64,000 nucleotides of DNA from Methylobacter marinus A45. GTDB lineage: Bacteria; Pseudomonadota; Gammaproteobacteria; Methylococcales; Methylomonadaceae. A program made the position numbers and the translations under genes. The notes under the pieces are model-generated. The model made no database searches. It was not told the origin of the DNA and saw nothing but the letters and a program-made list of their open reading frames with translations. This document shows positions 42,817 to 53,710 of the stretch, piece by piece; the stretch's first letter is position 1; every line of letters begins with the position of its first letter. The DNA lies in assembly GCF_000383855.1 (NCBI RefSeq), contig NZ_KB912877.1:186001-250000 (forward strand). The letters are read 5' to 3'.

Positions 42817-43905
42817 GTGACCACGTTAAATCAAACGCCGCTTTACAATCTTCATCTTGAACTGGGCGCCAGAATGGTGCCATTTGCCGGCTACCAAATG
42901 CCGGTGCATTACCGCAAAGGCACCCTGCATGAACACCGGCACTGCCGCAATTATGCCGGTTTTTTCGACATCTCCCACATGGGCCAATATCTGATTCTGG
43001 GGGATTCAGCCGCCAGCGAACTGGAAAAACTGACACCCAGCGACATCACCGGACTTGCCCCCTATCAGCAACGCTATACCGTTTTGACCAACGACAATGG
43101 CGGCATTATTGACGACATTGTCGCAACACGTCTAACTTCCGGGCTCATGGTCATTGTCAATGCAGCCTGTAAAGACAAAGATTTTGAACATTTTAAAGTT
43201 CATTTAACTGACCGCTGTCATTTTAAGGAGTTGAACGATCAGGCACTGTTTGCCCTGCAAGGACCTGCCGCAATAGCAGTCATACAGAAATTTTCCACGA
43301 CGGCGGCCGGCTTATCGTTCATGCACGCCTGTGAAGCCGAAATCCATGATGTCAAATGTACGATCAGCCGCAGCGGCTATACCGGCGAAGACGGTTTTGA
43401 AATTTCGGTGGCCAGCGAGCAGGCAGAACGTCTGGCCCGCTTGCTGCTAGCTCAAGAGACGGTGGAAGCCGTCGGCCTCGGCGCACGCGACAGCTTACGA
43501 CTAGAAGCAGGACTTTGCCTGTACGGGCATGAGCTTGATGAAACGATCACGCCCGTGGAAGCCGGTTTGCGCTGGCTGGTTAAAAAAGGTCACACCACGT
43601 TTCCAGGTGCCGGCAGAATTCTGGCGCAACTACGCCAGGGCACGGAAAAGAGCCGTGTCGGCCTACTGGTCGAAAGCAAAATACCGGTGCGCGAAGGCTG
43701 CATTATTACCAATGAAACCGGCGATGCCATCGGCCATGTCACCAGCGGCGGTTTTTCCCCCAGCCTCGGCCGGCCGATCGCCATGGCGATGCTGCACAAT
43801 CCGGCGCCGGATGCAGGCAGCATACTATACGCACGGGTCCGTGATCATCAGGTTCCGGTCACGCTTACAGAATTGCCTTTTATCCCTCATCGCTACAAGA
43901 GATAA
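42817..43905 (+). CDS. gcvT: Glycine cleavage T-protein (aminomethyltransferase)
   Basis: The product is 362 residues from a GTG at 42817 with GGAG nine bases upstream. The frame is open further 5', to 42757, but the extra residues do not resemble GcvT, whose proper start is [20 protein letters not shown]. The protein carries [19 protein letters not shown] and the [13 protein letters not shown] block that binds folate and the lipoyl arm. GcvT transfers the methylene group to tetrahydrofolate. gcvP follows four bases later; gcvH is absent. No glycine riboswitch is seen in 42526-42816, where I find no other feature. Confidence 0.95.
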   Translation: MTTLNQTPLYNLHLELGARMVPFAGYQMPVHYRKGTLHEHRHCRNYAGFFDISHMGQYLILGDSAASELEKLTPSDITGLAPYQQRYTVLTNDNGGIIDDIVATRLTSGLMVIVNAACKDKDFEHFKVHLTDRCHFKELNDQALFALQGPAAIAVIQKFSTTAAGLSFMHACEAEIHDVKCTISRSGYTGEDGFEISVASEQAERLARLLLAQETVEAVGLGARDSLRLEAGLCLYGHELDETITPVEAGLRWLVKKGHTTFPGAGRILAQLRQGTEKSRVGLLVESKIPVREGCIITNETGDAIGHVTSGGFSPSLGRPIAMAMLHNPAPDAGSILYARVRDHQVPVTLTELPFIPHRYKR

Positions 43906-43909
43906 AACC

Positions 43910-46804
43910 ATGCCCTCACCTCGTCTTAGCCTGGACAAACTGGAAATGCGCGGTAATTTCATCCACCGCCATATCGGCCCCGATCAACAGCAAATTCAGG
44001 ACATGCTCGCCGAACTCGGCTTGAGCGAACTGGATGACATCATCGAGCAAGCCATTCCGGACGATATTCTCAACGACGAACCGCTGAAACTAACGGAAAC
44101 GATCAGCGAGCGCGCCGTGCTCAAATACCTGCGTAGAATGCGCGCGCGCAACAAAGTCTGCACATCCATGATCGGCATGGGCTATTACGGCACTATCATG
44201 CCGGCCGTGATCAAACGCAACATGCTGGAAAATCCCGGCTGGTACACCGCCTATACGCCCTATCAGTCCGAAGTCAGCCAGGGTCGCTTGGAAGCCTTGT
44301 TGAATTTTCAGCAAATGGTGATCGATTTGACCGGCATGGAACTGGCCAACGCTTCGCTGCTCGATGAAGCCACCGCCGCGGCCGAAGCCATGACCATGTC
44401 CCGGCGCCTGTCGAAAAGCGCGGCCAACAGCGTGTTCGTCGATCAGGACTGCCATCCGCAGACCATCGCCGTCATTCAGACCCGTGCTCGTTCCCTGGGT
44501 TATGACGTTATCGTCGGCGATCCGCATCATGGTCTGGCGAGTCACGACTTCTTCGCGTTGATCGTGCAATATCCGGGCTCGCATGGGGAAATCCATGATC
44601 TCGGCGAAGCGGCCTCGATCGCCCACAGCAAATCGGCGCTGGTCACGGTCGCGGCGGATCTACTGAGCCTGGTGCTGCTGAAGCCGCCTTCTGCCTTCGG
44701 CGCCGATATCGTGGTCGGCAATTCGCAGCGCTTTGGCGTACCGATGGGTTACGGCGGGCCGCATGCCGCGTTTTTTGCCACCCGGGACGACTATAAACGT
44801 TCCGTGCCGGGCCGCATCATCGGCGTATCCAAAGACAGCCACGGCCAGACGGCGCTGCGCATGGCCCTGCAAACGCGCGAACAGCATATCCGCCGCGATA
44901 AAGCCACCAGCAACATCTGTACGTCGCAGGTGCTGCTGGCCGTTATCGCAGGCTTTTATGCGATCTACCACGGCGCTGACGGCTTGCGCCTGATCGCCGG
45001 ACGCGTGCACCGCTATGCGGAGATTCTGGCGGCCGGCATCAGGCAACTCGGCCACCACGTCATCAGCGAATGCTATTTCGACACGCTGCTGGTGCATACG
45101 CCGAATCGGGCCAAACGCATCGCCGCGCATGCCGCCGAAGCCAATATCAACATACGCATCGTCGATCCCGACCATGTCGGCATTGCGCTGGATGAAACCA
45201 CCACGCGCAATGATTTAAGAGCGCTCTGGCAGGTTTTTGCATCGCCTGTTTCCACGTTGCCCGACATCAATGCGCTCGATGCGGCCATAACCGAATGCAT
45301 TCCCGAAACCTTGTTACGCACCGACGCCATTCTCGAGCATCCTGTGTTCAACCGCTATCATTCGGAAACCGAAATGATGCGCTACATGCGCAAATTGGCA
45401 CGCCGCGACATCGCCCTGGATCGTTCGATGATCCCGCTAGGCTCCTGCACGATGAAGCTGAATGCGGCCACCGCGATGCAGACCATTTCCTATCACGAAT
45501 TCAACAGCCTGCACCCGTTCGCGCCGCTGTATCAAACCCACGGTTATCAGCAGATGTTCGCAGAACTGGAGGATATGCTCTGCGATCTGACCGGCTTCGA
45601 CGCGATTTCGCTGCAACCGAATGCCGGCTCCCAGGGCGAATACACAGGCCTGCTGGTCATCCGCAAATACCATGAGATTACCGGCGAAAGCCAGCGCAAC
45701 ATCTGCCTGATACCGGCTTCCGCGCACGGCACGAATCCCGCCAGCGCCACCATGGCCGGGCTTAAAGTCGAGGTCGTGGCCTGCGATGAAAACGGCAATA
45801 TCAGTCTGGACGATCTACAGGCAAAAATCGCCGAGCATCCCGATAAGCTGGCCGCATTGATGGTTACTTATCCGTCCACGCACGGCGTCTATGAGCAATC
45901 GTTCCGCGCTATCTGCGATCTGGTCCACCAGCATGGTGGTCAAGTCTATCTGGACGGCGCCAATTTCAACGCCCTGGTGGGTTTAAGCCGGCCCGGCAAA
46001 ATCGGCGCCGATGTCGCCCATCTCAATCTGCACAAGACCTTCAGCATTCCGCATGGCGGCGGCGGTCCCGGCGTCGGCCCGATCGGCGTGCGCGCGCACC
46101 TGGCGCCTTTCCTGCCCGAGCATCCGGTGGTCAAGGGCGTCAATCCGGCCAAAGGCAAACACGGCACGATCGGCACAGTATCGGCGGCGCCATGGGGATC
46201 GGCCAGCATCCTGACCATTTCCTGGGCTTATATCGCCATGATGGGCGCGGCCGGTCTGAAACGGGCGACGTTGACGGCCATTTTGAATGCCAATTACATG
46301 GCCAGGCGCCTGACACCTTATTACCCCATCCTGTATACCGGCAAAAACGGCTGGGTCGCGCATGAGTGCATCATTGACTGCCGTGCTTTCAAGAAATCGT
46401 GCCATATTACCGTCGATGATATCGCCAAGCGCCTGATCGATTTTGGCTTTCATGCGCCGACCGTCTCGTTTCCGGTGCCCGAAACCCTGATGATCGAACC
46501 GACCGAGAGCGAGAATAAAGCCGAAATCGACCGCTTTTGCGATGCGCTGATTACGATCCGTCAGGAAATTAAAGCCATTGAGGACGGCACGGCCGACGCC
46601 GAAAACAATATTCTGCGCAATGCTCCGCATACCCATCGCTTGTTGCTGGAGGAATGGACGCGGCCTTATTCCAAACAGCAGGCTTTCTTCCCGGCCGGCC
46701 ACCAACACGACGACAAATACTGGCCGCCGGTGGGACGCATCGATAACGTTTATGGCGACCGGCATCTAGTCTGCACCTGCCCGCCTTTAGAGGATTATGA
46801 GTAA
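43910..46804 (+). CDS. gcvP: Glycine dehydrogenase (decarboxylating), P-protein
   Basis: The product is 964 residues from the ATG at 43910 ([24 protein letters not shown]), with AAGAGA upstream. A longer frame starting at 43529 lies inside gcvT and is rejected. This is the fused, single-chain P-protein: an N-terminal GcvPA half and a C-terminal GcvPB half. The PLP-binding lysine is Lys709 in [18 protein letters not shown]. It decarboxylates glycine and loads the H-protein lipoyl arm. In serine-cycle or formaldehyde-using methylotrophs it links one-carbon units to glycine. It is full length with no damage. Confidence 0.97.
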   Translation: MPSPRLSLDKLEMRGNFIHRHIGPDQQQIQDMLAELGLSELDDIIEQAIPDDILNDEPLKLTETISERAVLKYLRRMRARNKVCTSMIGMGYYGTIMPAVIKRNMLENPGWYTAYTPYQSEVSQGRLEALLNFQQMVIDLTGMELANASLLDEATAAAEAMTMSRRLSKSAANSVFVDQDCHPQTIAVIQTRARSLGYDVIVGDPHHGLASHDFFALIVQYPGSHGEIHDLGEAASIAHSKSALVTVAADLLSLVLLKPPSAFGADIVVGNSQRFGVPMGYGGPHAAFFATRDDYKRSVPGRIIGVSKDSHGQTALRMALQTREQHIRRDKATSNICTSQVLLAVIAGFYAIYHGADGLRLIAGRVHRYAEILAAGIRQLGHHVISECYFDTLLVHTPNRAKRIAAHAAEANINIRIVDPDHVGIALDETTTRNDLRALWQVFASPVSTLPDINALDAAITECIPETLLRTDAILEHPVFNRYHSETEMMRYMRKLARRDIALDRSMIPLGSCTMKLNAATAMQTISYHEFNSLHPFAPLYQTHGYQQMFAELEDMLCDLTGFDAISLQPNAGSQGEYTGLLVIRKYHEITGESQRNICLIPASAHGTNPASATMAGLKVEVVACDENGNISLDDLQAKIAEHPDKLAALMVTYPSTHGVYEQSFRAICDLVHQHGGQVYLDGANFNALVGLSRPGKIGADVAHLNLHKTFSIPHGGGGPGVGPIGVRAHLAPFLPEHPVVKGVNPAKGKHGTIGTVSAAPWGSASILTISWAYIAMMGAAGLKRATLTAILNANYMARRLTPYYPILYTGKNGWVAHECIIDCRAFKKSCHITVDDIAKRLIDFGFHAPTVSFPVPETLMIEPTESENKAEIDRFCDALITIRQEIKAIEDGTADAENNILRNAPHTHRLLLEEWTRPYSKQQAFFPAGHQHDDKYWPPVGRIDNVYGDRHLVCTCPPLEDYE

Positions 46805-48238
46805 ACGGTATTGGCTGAATTGTTTGCGCGCCATTTAAAAGCCACACCGAAGCGTTTTAAAAATTTAAGGAATCTTTAAGCATTTTCAGTCATTATTGAC
46901 AAGCAGCATTATCCGTAATAGACCGAGGTATGCACCGTGTAAGCCAAGAAATTTATTACTACACTTACCGCAATAAAAACATTATAATCAGTAAGGTTAA
47001 TAACAAGCACCTATTCCGCCGACCGAACTACCAGAAAATAACCTGCCATTAAACGGGTTTGCCCCGTTTCTCCCTCGCCTGTTCAGCCGCTGTTTCCGAC
47101 CAGGATTAATGACTGAGCCCACTCTTAATTTGTGATGCGGTTCACATTTCTCAACAACCATTTTAGAAAATATCTTCATTTGGGTTTATGCTCTGTTTCA
47201 ACAACATGAAACGCAGCCCGTTAAATCCATGCGTCTTAAGTCCCGGGCTTAAGAGCCGACAGGGCTGTCAAAAAGTTAAGGCGAAGCCAATCCATACACG
47301 GAAAAAGCGCTGATAAGAAGCTTCCACCTGCATGCGGATAAATACAGAAGTGCTTGCCTAACGCTTTAAAGTAGTGAAATAAAACACAACCATTTCGACA
47401 AGAAGGGTTTTGCTCACAAATTAGCCTCAAATAAAAAGAGAGATAAACTCCGACAATTTTTAAAAGTCTTCATCAAGCTGGATCAGACCGCCAACTTTGG
47501 CTCTAGAATGCCAGAGCGCCTAGTGGAACCGGAATTCCCGCATGGCCAGATAACAGCACTTGATTCAAAGGCTTTTCGAACCGACTGACCCCATCGGGTA
47601 CGCAGACATAAGTCCTTGCTTTGCTCGGCAATATTGCCGGCAGAGGGGTGAAGTCTGAGTTGTGTATTCGCGTTGCATGGTAATCGCTCTAGCGCCAGAC
47701 ATGCAGGGTTACATTTTTACACGATATAGGCTCGTAAAACTGCCCTAAGCATTAAATGCTATCGGTAAGCAGTTAGCCGCCATCGGTTTGTCATCACTGG
47801 CATCCCATGCCAATTTAGCTGAATTTTTTGGCGAGTATCCGTATTCGCTTTGTTAAAGACCGGAAACAGTCTGATTTTTATCAGTGCGGAAGCGTCTGGA
47901 TATGAGCGTTTAAACGCCTCCGTGGTATTGAAGGGTCCACGCATACATTGTTTTTTAATAATTTGAATCCAAATTTGCCGTCCGGATGCCTCTCCAAATC
48001 GGCATGAAAACCAGATGTTTTTAAAATAAATATAATGATATTGATAACTTATATTTATTGCCAAATACCGGCTTGTGAATGTCGCCTTTACTCGAGACAT
48101 GCATATAGCCAGTTAAAACCAGTGTGCCGGGATATTTACCTGCCTCGTCTTTTGAGGTCGGGCACTCATTGTCTGGATTAATTAGAAATCATTAAAAAAA
48201 CAGATAAAGAAATAATAATAAAAAAATGAGGAACCCTT
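46805..48238. other. 1.4-kb gene-free, probably degenerate region
   Basis: No frame here has a ribosome-binding site, family features and plausible length together. A minus-strand frame at 47759-48100 (113 codons) is Arg/Ile/Tyr-rich and unlike any family I know. A minus-strand frame of about 33 codons near 47510-47610 looks protein-like (SRFEKPLNQVLLSGHAGIPV) but has no start. CTTAAG-TCCCGGG-CTTAAG forms a dyad near 47230, followed by AGGGCTGTCAAAAAGTT, which resembles the terminal repeat of some IS families. I read it as decayed sequence, possibly of mobile-element origin. The promoter of the next gene should lie near its right end. Confidence 0.45.
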
Positions 48239-50935
48239 ATGCAACAAACTTTTCGACGAATAATCACTTATTTGCTGAGCCAGTACATCACCGTTTTGTC
48301 GGTTCTGGCGCTAGTTAACTGTTTGACCTACTTCATTCTGACCACGGATTTATTAGAACAGGAAGGGAATATCGCTTTGGTCAGGCTGAGCAGCGATCAA
48401 AACCATTTAGTCAGCGACATCAACTTTTTAACCCTGCAACTCAACCACGTCACCGATCCCGGTAAGATTAACGCTATCCGCAGCCAGATTATCAATGATC
48501 AGGTTCTACTCAGAGACAATCTTGCCACGTTGCAAAATGGCGACCGTTTTGTGCGCAGGGGCGCCAAACTGGTGCGTGAAAAAGGTGAATTACCGGCGGA
48601 ACTGAATTCAATATTTTTTGAAGAACCCATCGAACTGAGCCGCCGGATTAACAATTATCTCGAAGCTTCAAAAGCCATAGTCAATGCCTCGACCAGGAAA
48701 GAACCACTGAATCAGGCGACCCTGTTCAGACTGCACAACGAATTGTCGCCACGCGTACTGGACGGCATTGAAAAAGCAACCACGGCCTATCAAAAGCTGG
48801 GCGAACACAAACTGCGTAACACGATGAGTCTGCAAAACATCATCTTTATTATCGCATTAGGTACCCTGGCGCTGGTGGGCTCCGTATTACTCAGGCCTCT
48901 GATTGTAAAACTGCAGGAAACCACGTTTAAAATTCAGGAAGAAAAGAACTTCGCCGACAACGTGATCAACACGGCGGAAGCGCTGATTATCGGCCTTGAT
49001 CCGGCAGGCAAAGTAACCTTGTTCAACCATCATGCTGAACAAAGCGTTGGTTGGGAAGAAGAGGAAATCAAGGGCAAGGACTTCTTCGGGCAGTTCATTC
49101 CAGAGCATGAACAAGCGGTTTTGAGGCAGCTGTTTGACGGCATGATGGACGGTTCCATCGAATTCGCGGATGAAGTTGAAACGCAGATGATGATTCGTAG
49201 CGGCGAGACCATCAATGTTGTTTGGCACGCGACGGTCGTTCATGACTCAAGATCCCGCCGGCCGATCATGTTCCTGGCCACGGGACTGGATATTACCGAG
49301 CGTAAACAGGCAGAACTCCAGCTGTATCAGACACACGCCGAACTGGAACAGATGAGCGCCCGTTTAAAAGGCGAAGTCGACCTTGCGGCGACATTGCAAC
49401 GCTCCATTTTGCCAAGCCCCACCATCCAATTGCCCGGTATCCTGGGAGAAGCCAACCTGCTGACATCCAGTGAAGTAGGCGGTGATTATTATGACTATTA
49501 TGTCGTCGACGGACACAAGACTGTGTTGCTGGTCGGTGATGTCAGCGGCCACGGGGTTGCGGCCGGCACCATGGTGAGTGCCGCGAAGGCCGGTGTTTAT
49601 CCCCTGATACACACGGGAGTCAGCAACCCGGCTGAAATTCTGCAATCGTTAAACGAAACCATGCTGGCCACGGCGCATCAATCATTATTGATGACAATGG
49701 CCTGTGTCACGCTCGACGCTATTACCGGCAAACTGATTTTTGCCAATGCCGGGCATGTATTGCCTTATCTCTGGCGGCACCAGCAGCAACGCTGGGAAAT
49801 ACTGGAAGCGTCGGGCCTGCCGCTGGGCAAAAGCATCGATTCCGATTATTTCACGCCTTCCCTTGAATTGCAGATGGAAGTGGGCGACCGGATTTTCATG
49901 TTTACCGACGGTCTGGTGGAAGAGGAATCGCCGGATGGCGAGGCCTTCGGATACGACAGGCTGGAGCACATTCTTAACCAGTGCGGCGATGCCGAACCGG
50001 AAGTTTTACGCAGCCGCCTGATGGGAGCATTGAACCAGCATTGCGCCGGACAAGCCTTTACCGACGACATCACCATCATGCTGATCAGCCATAGTGACCG
50101 CATTATGCCGGTAGCCAGTTCGTCGGAAGAAGCCAGCGACATCATCCGTCTCTCCGATACCTTCTATCGTCGCGGCGATCATCCCATCCCGCGCATTTCC
50201 CGTGAATTTGTGGTGTTTTTTGCCGAGCAGGAATATGCCGACCTTCTGTCCCGATTCAGCCAGGATGGCATTTGCCGCGTCCTGCCGCGCCATAACAAGA
50301 TCTGCGTGGATATAGGCTGGGAAAAATTGCTGAATCAGCATCACTATTCGGTTAACGATGACTTGTATACCTTGTTGCCTACCTCCCCACTAAAAAAACA
50401 TTTTCAATTAACGCATACTGAAGACAAGCTGTTTATCATGGAGGAAATACAGGCCTGGCTGGCCGACCAGCAAATACTTCAGGAAGAGCACCTGGAAAGC
50501 CTGGTCGTGGCCATGGATGAGATGATTGAAAACAGCCTGTATGCGGCGCCACGCGACGGCAAAGGCGTGCCCTATTATCAAAAAGGCGTATCGCGCGAAC
50601 TCTCGGAACATGAAGAAGTGCGCATCGATGTCGTCCTGACCGATAAACATATCGGCCTGATGGTGACCGATAACTGGGGCACACTGACGCCCGCCGTATT
50701 CCTGAAAAGCATCTCCCATGCCATGGATTCAGGCGTTGAAGCCGGCATAGGCGGCGCCGGGCTGTATATGCTGTGGCGTTTGTCGGATTATTTTCAAGTG
50801 CGCATCTTTCCACAACAAAAAACACAAGTCACCACATTATGGGATCTGAGCAGTCCGGTTAACATGGATACCAGTTCCGGATTTCAGTTTCTATACCACA
50901 GCAAATACGATGCTGAAAACAAGGTAGGAGTCTAA
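48239..50935 (+). CDS. Membrane PAS/PP2C (SpoIIE-type) phosphatase with HATPase domain
   Basis: The 898-residue product has two membrane segments (about 10-36 and 198-220) flanking a helical periplasmic sensor. A PAS domain follows at 235-350 (DPAGKVTLFNHHAEQSVGWEEEE split), and a PP2C/SpoIIE phosphatase at about 380-610 with GGDYYDYYVVDG, GDVSGHGVAAG, FTDGLVEEESPDGE and FTDDITIMLI, so the metal-binding aspartates are present. An unrecognised 120-residue segment comes next. The C-terminus is an RsbW-like HATPase with AMDEMIENSLYAA (N box) and GIGGAGLYMLWRLSD. This is a complete partner-switching unit in one chain. GAGG precedes the ATG, and the next gene starts two bases after the stop. Confidence 0.9.
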   Translation: MQQTFRRIITYLLSQYITVLSVLALVNCLTYFILTTDLLEQEGNIALVRLSSDQNHLVSDINFLTLQLNHVTDPGKINAIRSQIINDQVLLRDNLATLQNGDRFVRRGAKLVREKGELPAELNSIFFEEPIELSRRINNYLEASKAIVNASTRKEPLNQATLFRLHNELSPRVLDGIEKATTAYQKLGEHKLRNTMSLQNIIFIIALGTLALVGSVLLRPLIVKLQETTFKIQEEKNFADNVINTAEALIIGLDPAGKVTLFNHHAEQSVGWEEEEIKGKDFFGQFIPEHEQAVLRQLFDGMMDGSIEFADEVETQMMIRSGETINVVWHATVVHDSRSRRPIMFLATGLDITERKQAELQLYQTHAELEQMSARLKGEVDLAATLQRSILPSPTIQLPGILGEANLLTSSEVGGDYYDYYVVDGHKTVLLVGDVSGHGVAAGTMVSAAKAGVYPLIHTGVSNPAEILQSLNETMLATAHQSLLMTMACVTLDAITGKLIFANAGHVLPYLWRHQQQRWEILEASGLPLGKSIDSDYFTPSLELQMEVGDRIFMFTDGLVEEESPDGEAFGYDRLEHILNQCGDAEPEVLRSRLMGALNQHCAGQAFTDDITIMLISHSDRIMPVASSSEEASDIIRLSDTFYRRGDHPIPRISREFVVFFAEQEYADLLSRFSQDGICRVLPRHNKICVDIGWEKLLNQHHYSVNDDLYTLLPTSPLKKHFQLTHTEDKLFIMEEIQAWLADQQILQEEHLESLVVAMDEMIENSLYAAPRDGKGVPYYQKGVSRELSEHEEVRIDVVLTDKHIGLMVTDNWGTLTPAVFLKSISHAMDSGVEAGIGGAGLYMLWRLSDYFQVRIFPQQKTQVTTLWDLSSPVNMDTSSGFQFLYHSKYDAENKVGV

Positions 50936-50937
50936 TA

Positions 50938-52065
50938 ATGACAATTTCATCTTCACTAACAATCAAACAGACTTCCAAGAACGACAACCAATACCGCTTT
51001 GATTGCGCGGGCTCCATCGACGCGCATGCCACGCCCGCCTTCAGCGTGTTCGTCGAAATACCTGCCGACGCCTCTGTCATGCTCGACTTCAGCAATATTG
51101 AACGTGTCAATTCCATGGGCTTGTCGTTATTACTGAAGCTTTTCGAGGAATGGGAAAATAACGGCACGCGCGTACAAGTGCAGAATCTCAACCGAATGGT
51201 CAGCATGCTGTTTAAAATCACCGGCCTGGGACGCTTTGTCGAAGGTGCCACAGGTCAGGAGACCTCCGGCACCAAAATGATTGATCCGGCGCCGCCCGCG
51301 CATATTCACAAGGCCGATGCCGACAGCGAAACGCCGGCAAACAAATCAAAACTGAATTTTGTCGCCAGTCTGCAGACCGGCAGCCAATTGAGCGGCTGGT
51401 ATTTATTGAATACCTATCTGCAACGGCGCATGCAAAAAGTCATCCATTTTGAACAAGCCCAGGATGTTAAAAATATTACGCCTGATATCTTGTTCAGCAA
51501 GCCCTTCGAAGCCTGCGCCATGATGAAAAAAGGCTTTATTCCGTTGATGCGGCCGATCGCCGAGGCGGATGAAGTCGTCATACTCAGCCGTTCCGACGAT
51601 AAACGGACCTTGTCCGATATGAAAGCCGCCAATGTCGTCACCGCCACGGAAGCCAGTTTCGTTTATCTGTTGGGCCGGTTTTTATGCGATGAAAGCGGTG
51701 TTGATTCGGCAAAATTCAACTATCATTTTTCCGGCAACGAAATCAAGGCGCTGCAAATGCTGATCAGGAAACAGGCCGATCTTTTGTTTGTACTGAAAAA
51801 AACCTACGAGAACCTGTCATCGCTAAGCCGCAAAAACGTACGGCAACTGGATGCCAGCGACACCAACTTTACCTTTCATTTATTCAGCATCGCCCCTTAC
51901 CTGCAGGCCGAAGGCGATGTTTTAGGCCCTATCCTGCAAGACATGGAGAACGATGAGCAGGGCAAACAAATATTGCAGGACCTTCAATTTCAAGGTTGGT
52001 GCAAACCGGAGCAAGGCGAATTGAATATGCTGCAAATGGTTTTCGACCGCTATGTAGAAAGCTAA
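50938..52065 (+). CDS. STAS domain fused to a PhnD-like binding-protein domain
   Basis: The 375-residue product has a STAS anti-anti-sigma domain at about residues 1-110, with VMLDFSNIERVNSMGLSLLL; the Ser in NSMG is at the expected phosphorylation site. Residues 140-375 resemble phosphonate/phosphite (PhnD-type) substrate-binding proteins: a DILFSKPFEACAMMKKGFIPLMRP block, VTATEASFVYLLGRFL, and the SSLSRKNVRQLD hinge. No signal peptide is present, so this part would be cytosolic. It is coupled to the upstream phosphatase-kinase (two-base gap, GGAG at -11). A very stable hairpin follows. The PhnD-like call is from pattern recognition and needs a profile search. Confidence 0.78.
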   Translation: MTISSSLTIKQTSKNDNQYRFDCAGSIDAHATPAFSVFVEIPADASVMLDFSNIERVNSMGLSLLLKLFEEWENNGTRVQVQNLNRMVSMLFKITGLGRFVEGATGQETSGTKMIDPAPPAHIHKADADSETPANKSKLNFVASLQTGSQLSGWYLLNTYLQRRMQKVIHFEQAQDVKNITPDILFSKPFEACAMMKKGFIPLMRPIAEADEVVILSRSDDKRTLSDMKAANVVTATEASFVYLLGRFLCDESGVDSAKFNYHFSGNEIKALQMLIRKQADLLFVLKKTYENLSSLSRKNVRQLDASDTNFTFHLFSIAPYLQAEGDVLGPILQDMENDEQGKQILQDLQFQGWCKPEQGELNMLQMVFDRYVES

Positions 52066-52076
52066 ACACGCCTCAA

Positions 52077-52112
52077 TGGCCGTCCGGGCGCGGGTAAACG
52101 CCTGGACGGCCA
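52077..52112 (+). terminator. Very stable hairpin after the STAS gene
   Basis: Bases 52077-52090 pair with 52099-52112 over 14 pairs with one G-U, around an eight-base loop. It begins 11 bases after the stop codon. No T tract follows, but the position argues for a transcript end. The rest of 52113-52330 shows no feature. Confidence 0.6.
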
Positions 52113-52330
52113 GGCGCCTGCCTCCGCCTGGACCCGGCCCCCGTCAACGCGCGTTCCGCGCCATGAAGCTATCCTCCCTGTCCATAGCCGGTCCGGCTGA
52201 ATGCCAGCGTGCCTGTGGCTCATCCATTCACAGGCATTTTCACCGGTAAAAAACAATTTTTCTCCGGCAGTTCACGAAATGCAGCTGAAAACTGTCTACC
52301 TTGGTATCCTGAAAAACCTGTAGACTCCAG

Positions 52331-53707
52331 ATGGCACGATATCAAAAAGCCCTGTTCATTTTTCGCCGCGATTTACGCCTGTTCGATAACACCGGCCTGA
52401 GCGCTGCATTGGCGCAGTCCGAACGGGTCATACCGGCGTTTGTTTTCGATCCGCGGCAAATCGAACCGCATCCGTACCAGAGCCAGCCGGCCTTGCAATT
52501 CATGCTGCAGGCGCTGGACGACTTGCAAGAGCAAATCGCCGAACAGGCCGGCACCTTGTATTATTTCCATGACCGGCCTGAAAACGTGATCAGCCGGCTG
52601 CAAATCGCGGAGTCGATCGAGGCCGTGTTTGTCAATCGCGATTACACCCCGTTCAGCCTGCAGCGCGACGCCCAACTGCAGCAATGTTGCCGACAGCTTG
52701 AACTTGACTTTTACAGCGCCAGCGATCTGTTATTAACCGAACCGGAACAGGTCTGCAAAGACAATCAAGAGCCCTACCGGATATTCACGCCGTTTTATAA
52801 ACGGGCCCGACAATTCCCCGTCGCCTTGCCTCGCGCCTTGAGTCCGGGACGGCTGGCGAACTCGACCGCCATCGACAGCAATGCCGATTGGGCCCAGACG
52901 CTTAAAAAACCGCACCATAATGCGCAACGCGGCGGACGCCAAGCCGCCCTGGCGCTATTGGACGACATGGATCAACACCGCGACTATGCCGGGCGGCGCG
53001 ACTTTCCGGCCCTGGCGGCCACGACCGGCTTATCGGCTTACCTCAAATTCGGCTGTTGTTCGATCAGGGAGGCTTATTACGGCATCATGGAAACTTTGGG
53101 CGAGGAGCACCCATTACTCAGACAACTGTACTGGCGCGACTTTTTTACCCATATTGCCTTCCATTTTCCGCATGTTTTCGGCCAGGCTTTCCACCGGCAA
53201 TACGACGCGCTGCCCTGGCGCAATAATCCCGATGACTTTCAGGCCTGGACCTGCGGACGCACCGGCTTTCCGATTATCGACGCCGGCATGCGGCAGTTGA
53301 ACGCAACCGGCTGGATGCACACGCGCGTGCGCATGCTGACCGCCTCGTTCCTGGCCAAGGACCTGCTCGTCGACTGGCGATGGGGCGAGCGCTATTTTGC
53401 CCGGCACCTGCTTGATTACGACCCAAGCATCAATAACGGCAACTGGCAATGGGCGGCCTCCACCGGCTGCGATGCGCAACCGTATTTCCGCCTATTCAAT
53501 CCCTGGCTGCAACAGCGAAAATTCGATGCCGACTGCCTTTACATCAAGCAGTGGCTGCCCGAACTGCGGCCCTTCCCGGCCGCCGTCATTCATGACTGGC
53601 ACCGACAACCTCAGCCTGGCGACTACCCGGCGCCGATCATCGATCACACTCTGCGCAGCCGGCAGACAAAAGCGCTGTTTCAGAGTCTTCAAAAACCCGG
53701 AGCTTAA
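52331..53707 (+). CDS. phrB: Deoxyribodipyrimidine photolyase (class I-like)
   Basis: The 458-residue product has an N-terminal antenna-binding domain (ALFIFRRDLRLFDNTGL) and a C-terminal FAD domain with GRTGFPIIDAGMRQL, RHLLDYDPSINNGNWQWAA and TGCDAQPYFRLFNP. The electron-transfer Trp in NGNWQWAAS and the Asn near the flavin N5 are present. The motif MHNRxRM reads MHTRVRM here; the Asn usually contacts the lesion. The protein uses light to repair cyclobutane dimers; a cryptochrome role cannot be excluded. The lipocalin gene follows four bases later. Confidence 0.92.
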   Translation: MARYQKALFIFRRDLRLFDNTGLSAALAQSERVIPAFVFDPRQIEPHPYQSQPALQFMLQALDDLQEQIAEQAGTLYYFHDRPENVISRLQIAESIEAVFVNRDYTPFSLQRDAQLQQCCRQLELDFYSASDLLLTEPEQVCKDNQEPYRIFTPFYKRARQFPVALPRALSPGRLANSTAIDSNADWAQTLKKPHHNAQRGGRQAALALLDDMDQHRDYAGRRDFPALAATTGLSAYLKFGCCSIREAYYGIMETLGEEHPLLRQLYWRDFFTHIAFHFPHVFGQAFHRQYDALPWRNNPDDFQAWTCGRTGFPIIDAGMRQLNATGWMHTRVRMLTASFLAKDLLVDWRWGERYFARHLLDYDPSINNGNWQWAASTGCDAQPYFRLFNPWLQQRKFDADCLYIKQWLPELRPFPAAVIHDWHRQPQPGDYPAPIIDHTLRSRQTKALFQSLQKPGA

Positions 53708-53710
53708 ACC

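Noticed and set aside
43529-43909. Extended N-terminus of gcvP
   Set aside because: The frame is open but lies inside gcvT; the known GcvP start pattern begins at 43910.
47759-48100. Minus-strand frame of 113 codons in the gene-free region
   Set aside because: No ribosome-binding site, no family pattern and odd composition. Possibly a remnant, not called as a gene.
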